A DNA stretch of 31,287 bases from CAYJAY01 sp964370715 (GTDB taxonomy: Bacteria > Bacillota > Clostridia > Oscillospirales > Ruminococcaceae): NCBI GenBank assembly GCA_964370715.1, contig CAYJKJ010000024.1:1-31287 (forward strand), in the 5' to 3' direction. Positions 1 through 7,590 of this stretch are shown piece by piece. Both the position numbers and the translations under genes were made by a program. The notes beneath the pieces were generated by a model, which saw only the letters and a list, made by a program, of their open reading frames with translations, did no database searches and was not told the DNA's origin. The stretch's first letter is position 1. Each line of letters starts with the position of its first letter.

Positions 1-54
1 AGCATGCGGCTGTTAACCGCAGGGTCGTTGGTTCAAGTCCAACTTGGGGAGCCA
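1..54 (+). tRNA. tRNA-Asn (GTT), 5' part outside the window
   Basis: The anticodon arm TGCGG-CTGTTAA-CCGCA is intact and gives anticodon GTT, which decodes asparagine codons. The T arm GTTGG-TTCAAGT-CCAAC pairs perfectly. The gene ends with discriminator G and an encoded CCA (52-54). The acceptor 5' strand and D arm lie upstream of the window. It is the first visible gene of a four-tRNA cluster. Confidence 0.93.
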
Positions 55-57
55 GTT

Positions 58-90
58 GTTATGGGCTGGCGAACTTCGACAGTCCATAAC
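58..90 (+). other. Inter-tRNA hairpin
   Basis: GTTATGGGCTG (58-68) pairs with CAGTCCATAAC (80-90) over 11 bp with one G-T wobble, around an 11-nt loop. No T-run follows, so it is not an intrinsic terminator. It lies in the spacer of the tRNA transcript and could be a processing signal, which is inference. A second small dyad, CACGTTT/AAACGTG (109-115/119-125), abuts the next tRNA. Confidence 0.5.
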
Positions 91-124
91 GCAAATTAAT
101 ATGTTTTTCACGTTTTTTAAACGT

Positions 125-201
125 GGGCCTTTAGCTCAGTTGGTTAGAGCAACCGGCTCATAACCGGTCGGTCCTGGGTTCAAGTCCCCGAAGGCCCACC
201 A
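125..201 (+). tRNA. tRNA with CAT anticodon (Met, or Ile2)
   Basis: The 77-nt cloverleaf has acceptor GGGCCTT/AAGGCCC, D arm GCTC/GAGC and anticodon arm ACCGG-CTCATAA-CCGGT, giving anticodon CAT. It ends with discriminator A and encoded CCA. The paired first base G1-C72 argues for elongator Met rather than initiator. A lysidine-modified tRNA-Ile2 cannot be excluded from sequence. The T stem CTGGG/CCCCG holds one T-C mismatch at the second pair from the base. Confidence 0.92.
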
Positions 202-209
202 TATTTTTT

Positions 210-285
210 AGGGGTATAGCTCAGCAGGTAGAGCAGCGGTCTCCAAAACCGCGTGCCGAGGGTTCAATTCCTTCTGCCCCTGCCA
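210..285 (+). tRNA. tRNA-Trp (CCA)
   Basis: The 76-nt cloverleaf has acceptor AGGGGTA/TGCCCCT (one T-G wobble), an anticodon loop CTCCAAA giving anticodon CCA, a T stem GAGGG/CCTTC, discriminator G and encoded CCA. It decodes UGG. Confidence 0.95.
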
Positions 286-308
286 CTTTATTATTTCCAA
301 CGTGCTAT

Positions 309-384
309 GCTGTTGTAGCTCAGTTGGCAGAGTACGTCATTGGTAATGACGAGGTCGGCAGTTCGAATCTGCTCAACAGCTCCA
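309..384 (+). tRNA. tRNA-Thr (GGT)
   Basis: The 76-nt cloverleaf has acceptor GCTGTTG/CAACAGC, anticodon arm CGTCA-TTGGTAA-TGACG giving anticodon GGT, T loop TTCGAAT, discriminator T and encoded CCA. It decodes ACC and ACU. It is the last tRNA of the cluster and a terminator follows immediately. Confidence 0.95.
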
Positions 385-387
385 CGG

Positions 388-421
388 TCGTCGCTAACTT
401 TTAAGTTTGCGACGATTTTTT
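388..421 (+). terminator. Intrinsic terminator of the tRNA cluster
   Basis: TCGTCGC (388-394) pairs with GCGACGA (409-415) and six T residues follow (416-421). It sits three bases after the CCA of tRNA-Thr. Confidence 0.85.
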
Positions 422-488
422 GTTGTTATTTTTTCTCAATTGTTTTTGTAAAATACACAAAAAATTCATGGAATTTTAAAGAATTAAA

Positions 489-517
489 TTGACTTTTTCT
501 CTCGATTAAAATACAAT
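489..517 (+). promoter_or_regulatory. Sigma-A-type promoter of the HD-GYP/hybrid kinase operon
   Basis: A -35 hexamer TTGACT (489-494) and a -10 hexamer TACAAT (512-517) are separated by exactly 17 bp. The implied start is near 524, leaving a leader of about 70 nt before the ATG at 593. No other feature is seen in the AT-rich stretch 422-592. Confidence 0.75.
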
Positions 518-592
518 TATATAGACAAAATATTTGAATAGGCCTTTTAATAATCGACTTGGGTTTATAGTTTGTGTGAAAGGATTTTGTTT

Positions 593-1684
593 ATGGCGGA
601 AGTTAAAAAAAATAAAATCATGGTTGTTGATGATAACATTACAAATTTAAATATAGCTAGAAAAGCTTTAGATGAATTATATGATGTTGTGTTGATTCCA
701 AGTGGTGAAAAGGCGCTGGCAATTCTATTGAAAATAAAGCCGGATATTATTTTGCTTGATGTTGATATGCCGGGAATGAATGGTTTTGAAGTAATTAAAC
801 AGATAAAGGCTCTTCCGGCGCCGATATGCGACATTCCGGTTATATTTGTAACTGCGAAAGATGATGCAAACAGCGAGTATGAGGGGCTAAATCTTGGGGC
901 TGTAGACTATATAACAAAACCTTTTTCTTTTCCTTTGTTGCAAAAAAGGGTTGAACTACACATGAAACTAGCGTATCAACAAAATGAACTTCAAAATTAT
1001 AGTAACAACCTTGAAAAAATGGTTAATGAAAAGACAAGAGCTATAATTGAGATGCAATATTCTGTTGTCCACGTTTTATCGGATATGGTTGAAAAACGAG
1101 ATGGATCGACGGGCGGGCATCTCTTAAGAACAAGAAGCTTTATGAAACATCTTATAGAAAAAGTTGTTGAACATAACATATACCCGGAACTAATGAAAGA
1201 TATAGACGCCGAACTATATTCTCATTCCTCCCAGATGCATGATGTTGGAAAGATTTCAATTCCCGATGGCATACTGTTAAAACCGGGAAAATTAACTGAA
1301 GAAGAATTTAATACAATGAAAAAGCATGCTGAAATGGGGGAGGCTGCGCTTAGTCATTCTCTAAAAGATAATGAGGATGTTGAGTTTTTAAGGGTTGCTG
1401 CAGAGTTTGCAAGCACCCATCACGAGAAATGGGATGGCTCGGGATATCCTAAAGGCCTTAAAGGGGATGAAATACCTATAACCGGAAGGCTTATGGCAAT
1501 CGTTGATGTATATGATGCGTTGATTTCGGAGCGCCCTTATAAATCAGCATTTTCACACGAGAAAGCTGTTGAAATAATACTTAATGATAGCGGAACACAT
1601 TTTGACCCTGCTTTGGTTTCGGTTTTTGAGAAGATAGCGGACGACTTTAAAGAGATTTCACACGTTTCAAAATCGGAGGCATAG
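593..1684 (+). CDS. Response regulator with HD-GYP domain (probable cyclic-di-GMP phosphodiesterase)
   Basis: The 363-residue protein has an N-terminal receiver domain (about 8-125) with the acidic pair D13/D14, phospho-acceptor D56 (motif LLDVDMPGMNG) and the conserved lysine in ITKPF. A coiled linker leads to an HD-GYP domain (about 155-350) with HD at 216-217 (QMHDVGKI) and the signature HHEKWDGSGYPKGL, GYP at 284-286. HD-GYP proteins hydrolyse cyclic-di-GMP with a metal centre; the motifs for activity are present, but substrate is not proven here. I chose ATG 593 because GAAAGGA lies about 8 nt upstream; the GTG at 572 has no ribosome site. The kinase gene begins directly at the next base after the stop, so the pair is co-transcribed and probably coupled. 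The likely phosphodonor is that kinase (inference). Confidence 0.92.
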   Translation: MAEVKKNKIMVVDDNITNLNIARKALDELYDVVLIPSGEKALAILLKIKPDIILLDVDMPGMNGFEVIKQIKALPAPICDIPVIFVTAKDDANSEYEGLNLGAVDYITKPFSFPLLQKRVELHMKLAYQQNELQNYSNNLEKMVNEKTRAIIEMQYSVVHVLSDMVEKRDGSTGGHLLRTRSFMKHLIEKVVEHNIYPELMKDIDAELYSHSSQMHDVGKISIPDGILLKPGKLTEEEFNTMKKHAEMGEAALSHSLKDNEDVEFLRVAAEFASTHHEKWDGSGYPKGLKGDEIPITGRLMAIVDVYDALISERPYKSAFSHEKAVEIILNDSGTHFDPALVSVFEKIADDFKEISHVSKSEA

Positions 1685-4600
1685 ATGAGCGATAACAATA
1701 TTCGCCTAACAAAAAATCAAATGATTGAACTTATTTCGATCACAAAAATTGGCTGTTGGGTCTGGTATCTCAAAACCGGAGAGGTTACATATAGCACCGA
1801 ATGGGCAGATATAGTTGGGTACGAGCTTAATGATCTAGTACCCGATGTTTCAACATGGGAAAATATGCTTTTTCCCGCCGATTTGGAGATGGCTAACAAT
1901 GCCGTTGAAAAACATCTTAGCGGAGAATCCGAGATCTATGAAGCTGAATTTCGCATGGTTAAAAAAGACGGAACGATCATTTGGGGGCATGACAAAGGAA
2001 AAGTTACAGAGTTTGATCAAGATGGTAACCCTTTGGTTTTGTGTGGGGTGCTTCAAGATATAACCCAAATTAAATTAACCGAAGTGAAGCTTAGAGAAAG
2101 CCAAGAGATTTTAAACCTTGCTATTAGTGCTGCCGGTTTCGGTACATGGGATTGGGATATCGTTAACGATACAATTAAATATAACGATGAATATCTACAG
2201 ATGATAGGGATAACCCAAGCCGAGAGCGATGGTTCGATGAGGGAATGGGAAAGCACTATACATCCCGATGATCTTGAAAGAACCCTTCAAGAGCTTGATG
2301 ACTATGTTGAGGGTAAAACGGATAAATACGAATGCGATATAAGAATGAAACACAAAGACGGCACCTTTGTTTGGACGAGGGACGTTGGGACAATTGTTTC
2401 AAGAGATGCCGAAGGAACCCCGATTAGGTTGATTGGCGGACACCTTAACATCGACAGTTTAAAACGTTCACAGGACGATTTGAAATCGGCTCTAGAACAA
2501 CTTGAAGACTATAAACTTCATCTTGAAGAGCAGATAGAACAAAGAACAATAGAGCTTGTCGAACAGGACAAAATGCTGTTAACGGTTAACGATATTTCGC
2601 AAAGGCTTGTTGCGATTGACAGCGGCAAAAACATCAATCAAATCATCGAACAATGTTTGGTTGAACTTGGAGAAGTTACCGGGTTTAATAGAATTGCTAT
2701 CTGGCGAAACAAGGAGATTAATGGAGAACTTGGCTGTTATCCTATCTTTAGAACAACAGCTAACTACGTTCTTGACGAACATACCTTAATCGAAAATCTT
2801 CAACAGTTTGATTTCACAGATTTTTCAAACGAAATGTTTAGCGGATTAAGTAAAACTGAGATAGTTGAAACGATGTTGTCCGACTTTTTGCCAAACGATT
2901 ATGTTAGCTATCGCAACCAATTCCCAACGATATACAATTCCTTGAAACAGGATAAAGTTATCAACGCTTTTGCTAGCGAACTTAGCGTTGTTGAAAGAAT
3001 ATATCTTTGTATTCAAGGTATTAAATCAATTATAGTTTCGCCAATATTTATTGAGGGTGAATTTTGGGGATTTATTGGCATTGATGATTGCGAAAAAGAA
3101 CATCGATTTACTGAACTTGAAGAAAAAATGTTGAGTTTAAGCGGAACGATATTAGCAAACGCAATTCAAAAAGCCGAGATCGATGAAGAACTTCGCCTTG
3201 CTCATGAAGAAGCTTTGATGAGCAGCCAAGCGAAGAGTAATTTCTTGGCGAACATGAGCCATGAAATAAGAACTCCAATGAATGCTATTTCGGGAATGGC
3301 AGAGCTTATTTTAAGAGAAGGAAAAAAAGATTCTGTTTCGGAATATGCTTTGAGTATTAGAAACGCTTCCGGAAATCTTCTTTCGATAATAAATGACATA
3401 CTTGATTTTTCAAAGATCGAATCGGGCAAACTAGATATAGTAAACTCGGAATACGAACTAGCAGACGCTTTAAACGATGCTATCAAGCTTTCTCGAATGA
3501 GGCTTGAGAGCAAACCTTTGGGATTTTTCACCTATATCGACAGCAGTTTGCCGGCAAAGCTTGTTGGTGATGAGATAAGAATTAAACAGATTTTGTTTAA
3601 TTTGCTTGGAAACGCAATTAAGTTTACCAGCAAAGGTTATGTCGGGCTTAATGTAACGGGCGAATATGCTGCCGGAAAAGTTAGGTTGAAGTTCGAGGTG
3701 TATGATTCAGGCATTGGAATAAAAGAGGAAGACGCTACCCACCTTTTTGAAGAGTTTGAAAGGGTTAATACAAGGAAAAACCGAAGCATCGAGGGAACCG
3801 GTTTGGGTCTTGCTATTTCTAAAAAACTTTGCGAGATGATGAACGGTTCGATTTCGTTGAAAAGCGTCTACAGAAAAGGCTCAACATTCACTGCGATAGT
3901 TGAACAGGAGTATTTGGCGTATCAACCAATAGCGGTAGTGGAAGAGAAAAAAAATGTGCTTTTATATGAGGCTAGGGAACAGTATGCTGAATCGATTAAA
4001 AATAGTATTGAAAACCTTGGTTCAAATTGTGTTGTTTGCGAAAACCAATCGATGTTGTTCGACAGGTTAAACGAGCATGAATTTGATTATATCTTTACAT
4101 CCTCTATCCATTTAAAGAAAGTTCAATCGTTAAAAGAACGCCAAAAGCTAAAATCCAAGATAGTTCTTCTCGCAGAGACGTTAGAGAATGAATATTATGA
4201 TGAACTGCAAAATATCCAGCATCCGGCAAACTGCATTCAAATTGCGGATGTGTTAAACAATATAACCACCAACAGCAAAGATCGGCTAAATACTTTGCGT
4301 TTTGTTGCGCCAACGGCTAGAGTTCTTGTTGTAGACGACAATCTTGTTAATCTTAAAGTTGCGTTGGGTCTGATGAAGCCATATAACTTTAAGATCGACA
4401 CCGCAATGAATGGGCTTGAGGCGGTCGAAAAGGTTAAGAACAACAAATATGACGTTGTTCTAATGGATCACATGATGCCCGAGATGGACGGTATAGATGC
4501 AACGGTAACGATTAGGAAAATTGAGGGGGAATACTTCAAGAATATACCAATAGTAGCACTCACTGCAAATGCGATTTTGGGAACAAAAGAATTGTTTATC

Positions 4601-5332
4601 AGAGAGGGCATGAACGACTTTTTGTCAAAGCCGATTGAAATAGACAAGCTTAATGAAATTTTGATTAAATGGATTCCAAAAGAAAAACAAGAGTTCAACA
4701 AGATAGCCACACAGGTTGTTGATGTCAGCGACACCGAGATGATAATGGAAGATATCGATATCAACCATGGAGTACGGTTGCTTGGCGGTAACTTTGAGGA
4801 TTATCTAGACATAGTCAGAGTCTATTACTCCGACGGGTTAAAAAGATATTCAAAAATTGCAGAATGTCACCAAACCAGAGATATTGAACTGTTGAGAATC
4901 GAAGTCCATGCAATAAAAAGCGCTTCGGCATCTATTGGTGCGTTGCAACTTTCTTCGGGGGCGTTAAAGCTTGAAGAAGCGGCGATATCAAATGATTGGG
5001 ATTATATTGATAACAACATTGAATTTTTCCTTGATGATTTTAGCAAGATAATCGATACTATCAAAGAATTTTTAAGCTCGATACAAGTTGAGGAAGACGA
5101 AAAAGTGGTTGGAGAGATTGCCGTTATTAAAGAGCAACTGCCAAGCCTAGTTGAAGCTATTCAATTTGTTGAGATAACAAGAATCGAAAATATCCTAAGC
5201 CAGCTTATAGAATTTGATTGGGGTGAATCCGTTTCAGGGCTTTTAAAACGTGTTCAAACAAGCATTGAAGCGTATGAATACGATGAAGCGTTGCCACTAA
5301 TCGAAGAGATCGAAAAAGAACTTTTTAGCTAG
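1685..5332 (+). CDS. Hybrid sensor histidine kinase (PAS-PAS-GAF-HisKA-HATPase-REC-REC-Hpt)
   Basis: The 1215-residue protein has no transmembrane segment, so it probably senses an intracellular cue. Two PAS_3-type domains (about 10-135 and 140-260) precede a coiled region and a GAF-like domain (about 310-500). The dimerisation/phospho-accepting helix carries H526 in MSHEIRTPMN. The ATPase domain has the N box (NLLGNAIKF), G1 (DSGIGI) and G2 (GTGLGLAI). Residues about 756-875 look like a receiver domain that has lost its phospho-acceptor aspartate. The next receiver (about 879-1000) is canonical, with D928 in MDHMMPEMDG. A C-terminal Hpt domain has H1075 in VHAIKSASASIGA. A relay His-Asp-His could end on the receiver of the upstream HD-GYP protein (inference). 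GGAGG (1675-1679) overlaps the previous gene's end. Confidence 0.93.
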   Translation: MSDNNIRLTKNQMIELISITKIGCWVWYLKTGEVTYSTEWADIVGYELNDLVPDVSTWENMLFPADLEMANNAVEKHLSGESEIYEAEFRMVKKDGTIIWGHDKGKVTEFDQDGNPLVLCGVLQDITQIKLTEVKLRESQEILNLAISAAGFGTWDWDIVNDTIKYNDEYLQMIGITQAESDGSMREWESTIHPDDLERTLQELDDYVEGKTDKYECDIRMKHKDGTFVWTRDVGTIVSRDAEGTPIRLIGGHLNIDSLKRSQDDLKSALEQLEDYKLHLEEQIEQRTIELVEQDKMLLTVNDISQRLVAIDSGKNINQIIEQCLVELGEVTGFNRIAIWRNKEINGELGCYPIFRTTANYVLDEHTLIENLQQFDFTDFSNEMFSGLSKTEIVETMLSDFLPNDYVSYRNQFPTIYNSLKQDKVINAFASELSVVERIYLCIQGIKSIIVSPIFIEGEFWGFIGIDDCEKEHRFTELEEKMLSLSGTILANAIQKAEIDEELRLAHEEALMSSQAKSNFLANMSHEIRTPMNAISGMAELILREGKKDSVSEYALSIRNASGNLLSIINDILDFSKIESGKLDIVNSEYELADALNDAIKLSRMRLESKPLGFFTYIDSSLPAKLVGDEIRIKQILFNLLGNAIKFTSKGYVGLNVTGEYAAGKVRLKFEVYDSGIGIKEEDATHLFEEFERVNTRKNRSIEGTGLGLAISKKLCEMMNGSISLKSVYRKGSTFTAIVEQEYLAYQPIAVVEEKKNVLLYEAREQYAESIKNSIENLGSNCVVCENQSMLFDRLNEHEFDYIFTSSIHLKKVQSLKERQKLKSKIVLLAETLENEYYDELQNIQHPANCIQIADVLNNITTNSKDRLNTLRFVAPTARVLVVDDNLVNLKVALGLMKPYNFKIDTAMNGLEAVEKVKNNKYDVVLMDHMMPEMDGIDATVTIRKIEGEYFKNIPIVALTANAILGTKELFIREGMNDFLSKPIEIDKLNEILIKWIPKEKQEFNKIATQVVDVSDTEMIMEDIDINHGVRLLGGNFEDYLDIVRVYYSDGLKRYSKIAECHQTRDIELLRIEVHAIKSASASIGALQLSSGALKLEEAAISNDWDYIDNNIEFFLDDFSKIIDTIKEFLSSIQVEEDEKVVGEIAVIKEQLPSLVEAIQFVEITRIENILSQLIEFDWGESVSGLLKRVQTSIEAYEYDEALPLIEEIEKELFS

Positions 5333-5356
5333 CTCTAAAACAGAATACATCTAAAC

Positions 5357-5412
5357 AAACAAACCCTAAAATTTGGTTTTTGAAACTTAAGTTGTGGGGT
5401 TTGTTTTTTTTC
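5357..5412 (+). terminator. Intrinsic terminator after the hybrid kinase gene
   Basis: AAACAAACCC (5357-5366) pairs with GGGTTTGTTT (5397-5406) and a T-run continues the 3' arm. The loop is long (30 nt). It closes the signalling operon before the mra promoters. Positions 5413-5561 hold no gene or clear signal, only AT-rich sequence. Confidence 0.7.
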
Positions 5413-5561
5413 GTTTTTTGGCGTTTGCTTTGTATGATTTAGAAAACAGGCTATACCGTTTGATTAGAATAAACCGTTTTTCGAATATTTTCAAAAACAA
5501 TTATTTGTGTATTGCTACAAATTTAATCTAAACATTTTTAGATAGCACTAGGATGTAATTT

Positions 5562-5602
5562 TTGCAATTGCTCTTGATTTTGGCTATAATATGTATTATA
5601 AT
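5562..5602 (+). promoter_or_regulatory. Two overlapping promoters of the mra/dcw operon
   Basis: Promoter 1 is TTGCAA (5562-5567), 17 bp, TATAAT (5585-5590). Promoter 2 is TTGATT (5574-5579), 17 bp, TATAAT (5597-5602). The two are offset by exactly 12 bp. Implied start sites are about 5597 and 5609, just upstream of the TGG boxes. Both match sigma-A consensus well; which one is used cannot be told from sequence. Confidence 0.8.
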
Positions 5603-5612
5603 AGCTACAATG

Positions 5613-5647
5613 TGGTGGATAATGGTGTGTAGTGGGTAAAAGTGGGG
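5613..5647 (+). promoter_or_regulatory. MraZ operator: four TGG boxes at 10-bp period
   Basis: TGG begins at 5613, 5623, 5633 and 5643, one helical turn apart. The last two are extended to TGGG. Known MraZ operators are direct repeats of TGGG-type boxes separated by 5 nt, the same 10-bp period, in front of mraZ. Here the boxes lie at and just after the predicted start sites, so MraZ bound there would block initiation or early elongation (inference). Confidence 0.8.
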
Positions 5648-5648
5648 T

Positions 5649-5679
5649 GTTTTCAACATTATCAACAGAGTTTTCAACA
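5649..5679 (+). repeat. Pair of GTTTTCAACA direct repeats in the mraZ leader
   Basis: The 10-mer GTTTTCAACA occurs at 5649-5658 and 5670-5679, 21 bp apart, with a related TATCAACA (5660-5667) between them. Function is unknown. The same core GTTTTCAAC is seen in the dyad in front of ftsZ. Confidence 0.45.
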
Positions 5680-5697
5680 CGAGAGGGGTGATTAAAG

Positions 5698-6117
5698 ATG
5701 CTGACGGGTGAATATTTTCACACGGTTGATGCTAAGGGCAGATTAATTTTTCCTTCAAAGCTGCGTGATGAACTCGGTGAGCGTTTTTTTATTACCCGTT
5801 GGTTGGATGATTGTTTGGTTGTTTTTTCTGAAACTGAATGGGAAAAAGTTTGCGAAAAGATTAAAAACCAATCTTTAACCAAAGCTCGAGATATCCAAAG
5901 GTTTTTATTTGCCAACGCTTGCATGGTCGAACCGGATAAACAAGGGAGAATACTAATTCCCGAAAATTTGCGCCAAAGAGCCAACCTTGATAAAGAGATA
6001 GCGATAATCGGGGTTATGGATCGGGCAGAGATTTGGGACAAAGAAAAATGGATTAAACGAAGCGATGATATAGATTCCGCCGTTTTCGACAGTCAAATGG
6101 AAGAGTTGGATTTATAA
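5698..6117 (+). CDS. mraZ: Transcriptional regulator MraZ
   Basis: The 139-residue protein has the usual MraZ length. It contains two AbrB/SpoVT-like swapped-hairpin DNA-binding repeats: one near residues 5-50 (FHTVDAKGRLIFPSKLRDEL) and one near 75-120 (VEPDKQGRILIPENLRQRA). MraZ forms ring-shaped oligomers that bind the tandem TGG boxes upstream of its own operon and represses it in the species studied. A GAGGGGTG ribosome site lies before ATG 5698. It is the first gene of the dcw operon and stops two bases before rsmH. Self-control through the four boxes at 5613-5647 is expected from family knowledge. Confidence 0.96.
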   Translation: MLTGEYFHTVDAKGRLIFPSKLRDELGERFFITRWLDDCLVVFSETEWEKVCEKIKNQSLTKARDIQRFLFANACMVEPDKQGRILIPENLRQRANLDKEIAIIGVMDRAEIWDKEKWIKRSDDIDSAVFDSQMEELDL

Positions 6118-6118
6118 T

Positions 6119-7054
6119 ATGAGTAACAAAGATTTTAAACATCTACCGGTTTTATTGGAACAAACTATCGATGCGCTTAATATTAGCCCAAACGGAACGT
6201 ATATAGACGGAACATCAGGGGGCGGTGGGCATTCAAGCGAGATAGCAAACAAGCTGGGCGAGAGCGGAAAGCTTTTTTGTTTCGACAAAGATCCCGATGC
6301 TATTGCGGTGCTTGAAGAAAGATTTAAACAAAACGGTAATATAACTATAATTAACAACGATTTTTCCAACGCAAAACAAGAGATGGAACAACGAGGGGTA
6401 ACGATAGATGGTGCGCTTTTGGATCTTGGCGTTTCCTCCCATCAACTCGACACGCCGTCGAGGGGGTTTTCTCATAGATTTGAAGGAACGCTCGATATGA
6501 GAATGTCTCAAAGCGGAATTTCGGCAGAGGAGGTTATAAACAACGATAGTTTCGAAAGACTTTGCGAGATTATTGGAGGATATGGCGAAGAAAAATTTGC
6601 AGGCCCTATCGCCAGAAAGATAATAGAATGTCGAAACGTTTCGCCGATAACAACAACAACACAACTTTCCGACATTGTTCTTTCAGCCGTTCCGGCTTCA
6701 TATCGAAGAAAATCGAAACATCCCGCTAAAAAAACATTTATGGGGTTAAGAATAGCGGTAAACGATGAATACAATGTTCTCAGAAAAGGGCTTTTGGATA
6801 TATTTGAAATCATGAATGTTGGCGCAAGGTTTTGCGTTATAAGCTTTCATTCTTCGGAGGATAGAATAGTTAAACAGTTTTTCAATTCGCTTTTGGTATC
6901 ATGCACTTGTCCTAAAGATTATCCCATTTGCATATGCAACAAAAAGGCAAAAGCAAAGTTGGTTGTTAAAAAACCGATAGTTGCAAGCGAACTTGAACTA
7001 GAACAAAACAACCGTTCACACAGCGCAAAACTTCGCGTCTTAGAAAAACTTTAA
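6119..7054 (+). CDS. rsmH: 16S rRNA (cytosine-1402-N4)-methyltransferase RsmH
   Basis: The 311-residue protein matches the family length. The SAM-binding motif is DGTSGGGGHSSEIA (about 31-44), followed by DLGVSSHQLD and, near the C-terminus, the conserved FHSSEDRIVK. It methylates N4 of C1402 in the ribosomal P site; the older name is MraW. It begins one base after the mraZ stop, with only a poor ribosome site of its own, so translational coupling to mraZ is likely. A cysteine cluster (CTCPKDYPICIC) near 258-269 is usual in Gram-positive RsmH. Confidence 0.96.
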   Translation: MSNKDFKHLPVLLEQTIDALNISPNGTYIDGTSGGGGHSSEIANKLGESGKLFCFDKDPDAIAVLEERFKQNGNITIINNDFSNAKQEMEQRGVTIDGALLDLGVSSHQLDTPSRGFSHRFEGTLDMRMSQSGISAEEVINNDSFERLCEIIGGYGEEKFAGPIARKIIECRNVSPITTTTQLSDIVLSAVPASYRRKSKHPAKKTFMGLRIAVNDEYNVLRKGLLDIFEIMNVGARFCVISFHSSEDRIVKQFFNSLLVSCTCPKDYPICICNKKAKAKLVVKKPIVASELELEQNNRSHSAKLRVLEKL

Positions 7055-7073
7055 TTTAAGGAGTATTAAAAAA

Positions 7074-7547
7074 ATGAGAACAAATGTAGCTTATGACCTT
7101 AACAGCTTTTCGGAACAAACCTATACTCCCAACATTAGGGTTTTAAAAACAAAGCAGTTAAAAACCAAACAGGTAGCAAGACCGAAAAACAAAATCAATC
7201 TAATTATAGTGCTTGATGCTATTATCCTTGTGTTTTTTATGGCGCTAACCGTTAACAGCCGAACAACGCTTATCGAAACACAAAATGAAGTTAACATTGC
7301 AACTTCTAGTTTAAACAGAATTAACAGCGAAAACGCCTATTATAATTATAAGCTTGAAAGTTCAATTTCATTAAAATCAGCGGAAGACTATGCAAGAAAC
7401 GAACTAGGCCTTATAAAACGAGATGCAAACCAGGTTGAATATATCAAGCTTAACGACCAAAACAAGATAGTTGTTGAAAACAAAGAGCTAACTACCTATC
7501 AACACCTTCAAAATTTTTGGAATTTAGTAATAGATTTTGTAATTTAA
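7074..7547 (+). CDS. ftsL: Cell division protein FtsL-like
   Basis: The 157-residue protein has a basic cytoplasmic N-terminus of about 40 residues, a single membrane segment (about 42-60, LIIVLDAIILVFFMA) and an extracytoplasmic coiled coil (about 65-110), ending with the ARNELGLIKRDANQVEYIKL stretch typical of FtsL/DivIC proteins. Sequence identity in this family is low, so the call rests on architecture plus position between rsmH and the septal PBP gene. FtsL joins FtsQ and FtsB/DivIC to activate FtsW and its partner PBP. AAGGAG precedes the ATG. The N-terminal tail is long for the family. Confidence 0.88.
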   Translation: MRTNVAYDLNSFSEQTYTPNIRVLKTKQLKTKQVARPKNKINLIIVLDAIILVFFMALTVNSRTTLIETQNEVNIATSSLNRINSENAYYNYKLESSISLKSAEDYARNELGLIKRDANQVEYIKLNDQNKIVVENKELTTYQHLQNFWNLVIDFVI

Positions 7548-7559
7548 AAATATAATATA

Positions 7560-7588
7560 TAGACCAAAGGAGCGATATAGGTTATAAT
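7560..7588 (+). promoter_or_regulatory. Possible promoter in the ftsL-PBP gap
   Basis: TATAAT (7583-7588) lies 17 bp after TAGACC (7560-7565), which matches the -35 consensus at four of six positions. The implied transcription start, about 7595, coincides with the first base of the three-way-junction element. This is weaker than the other promoters in the window. Confidence 0.4.
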
Positions 7589-7590
7589 AG

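Noticed and set aside
388..421. Possible attachment site at the 3' end of the tRNA-Thr gene
   Set aside because: No repeat of the tRNA end and no integrase gene is found; the stretch is explained by a terminator.
572..592. GTG start for the HD-GYP gene
   Set aside because: GAAAGGA lies correctly for ATG 593, and the receiver domain begins right after that ATG.
5659..5667. TTATCAACA resembling a DnaA box in the mraZ leader
   Set aside because: It has one mismatch at a key position, stands alone, and is better explained as part of the TCAACA repeat group; no origin genes are near.
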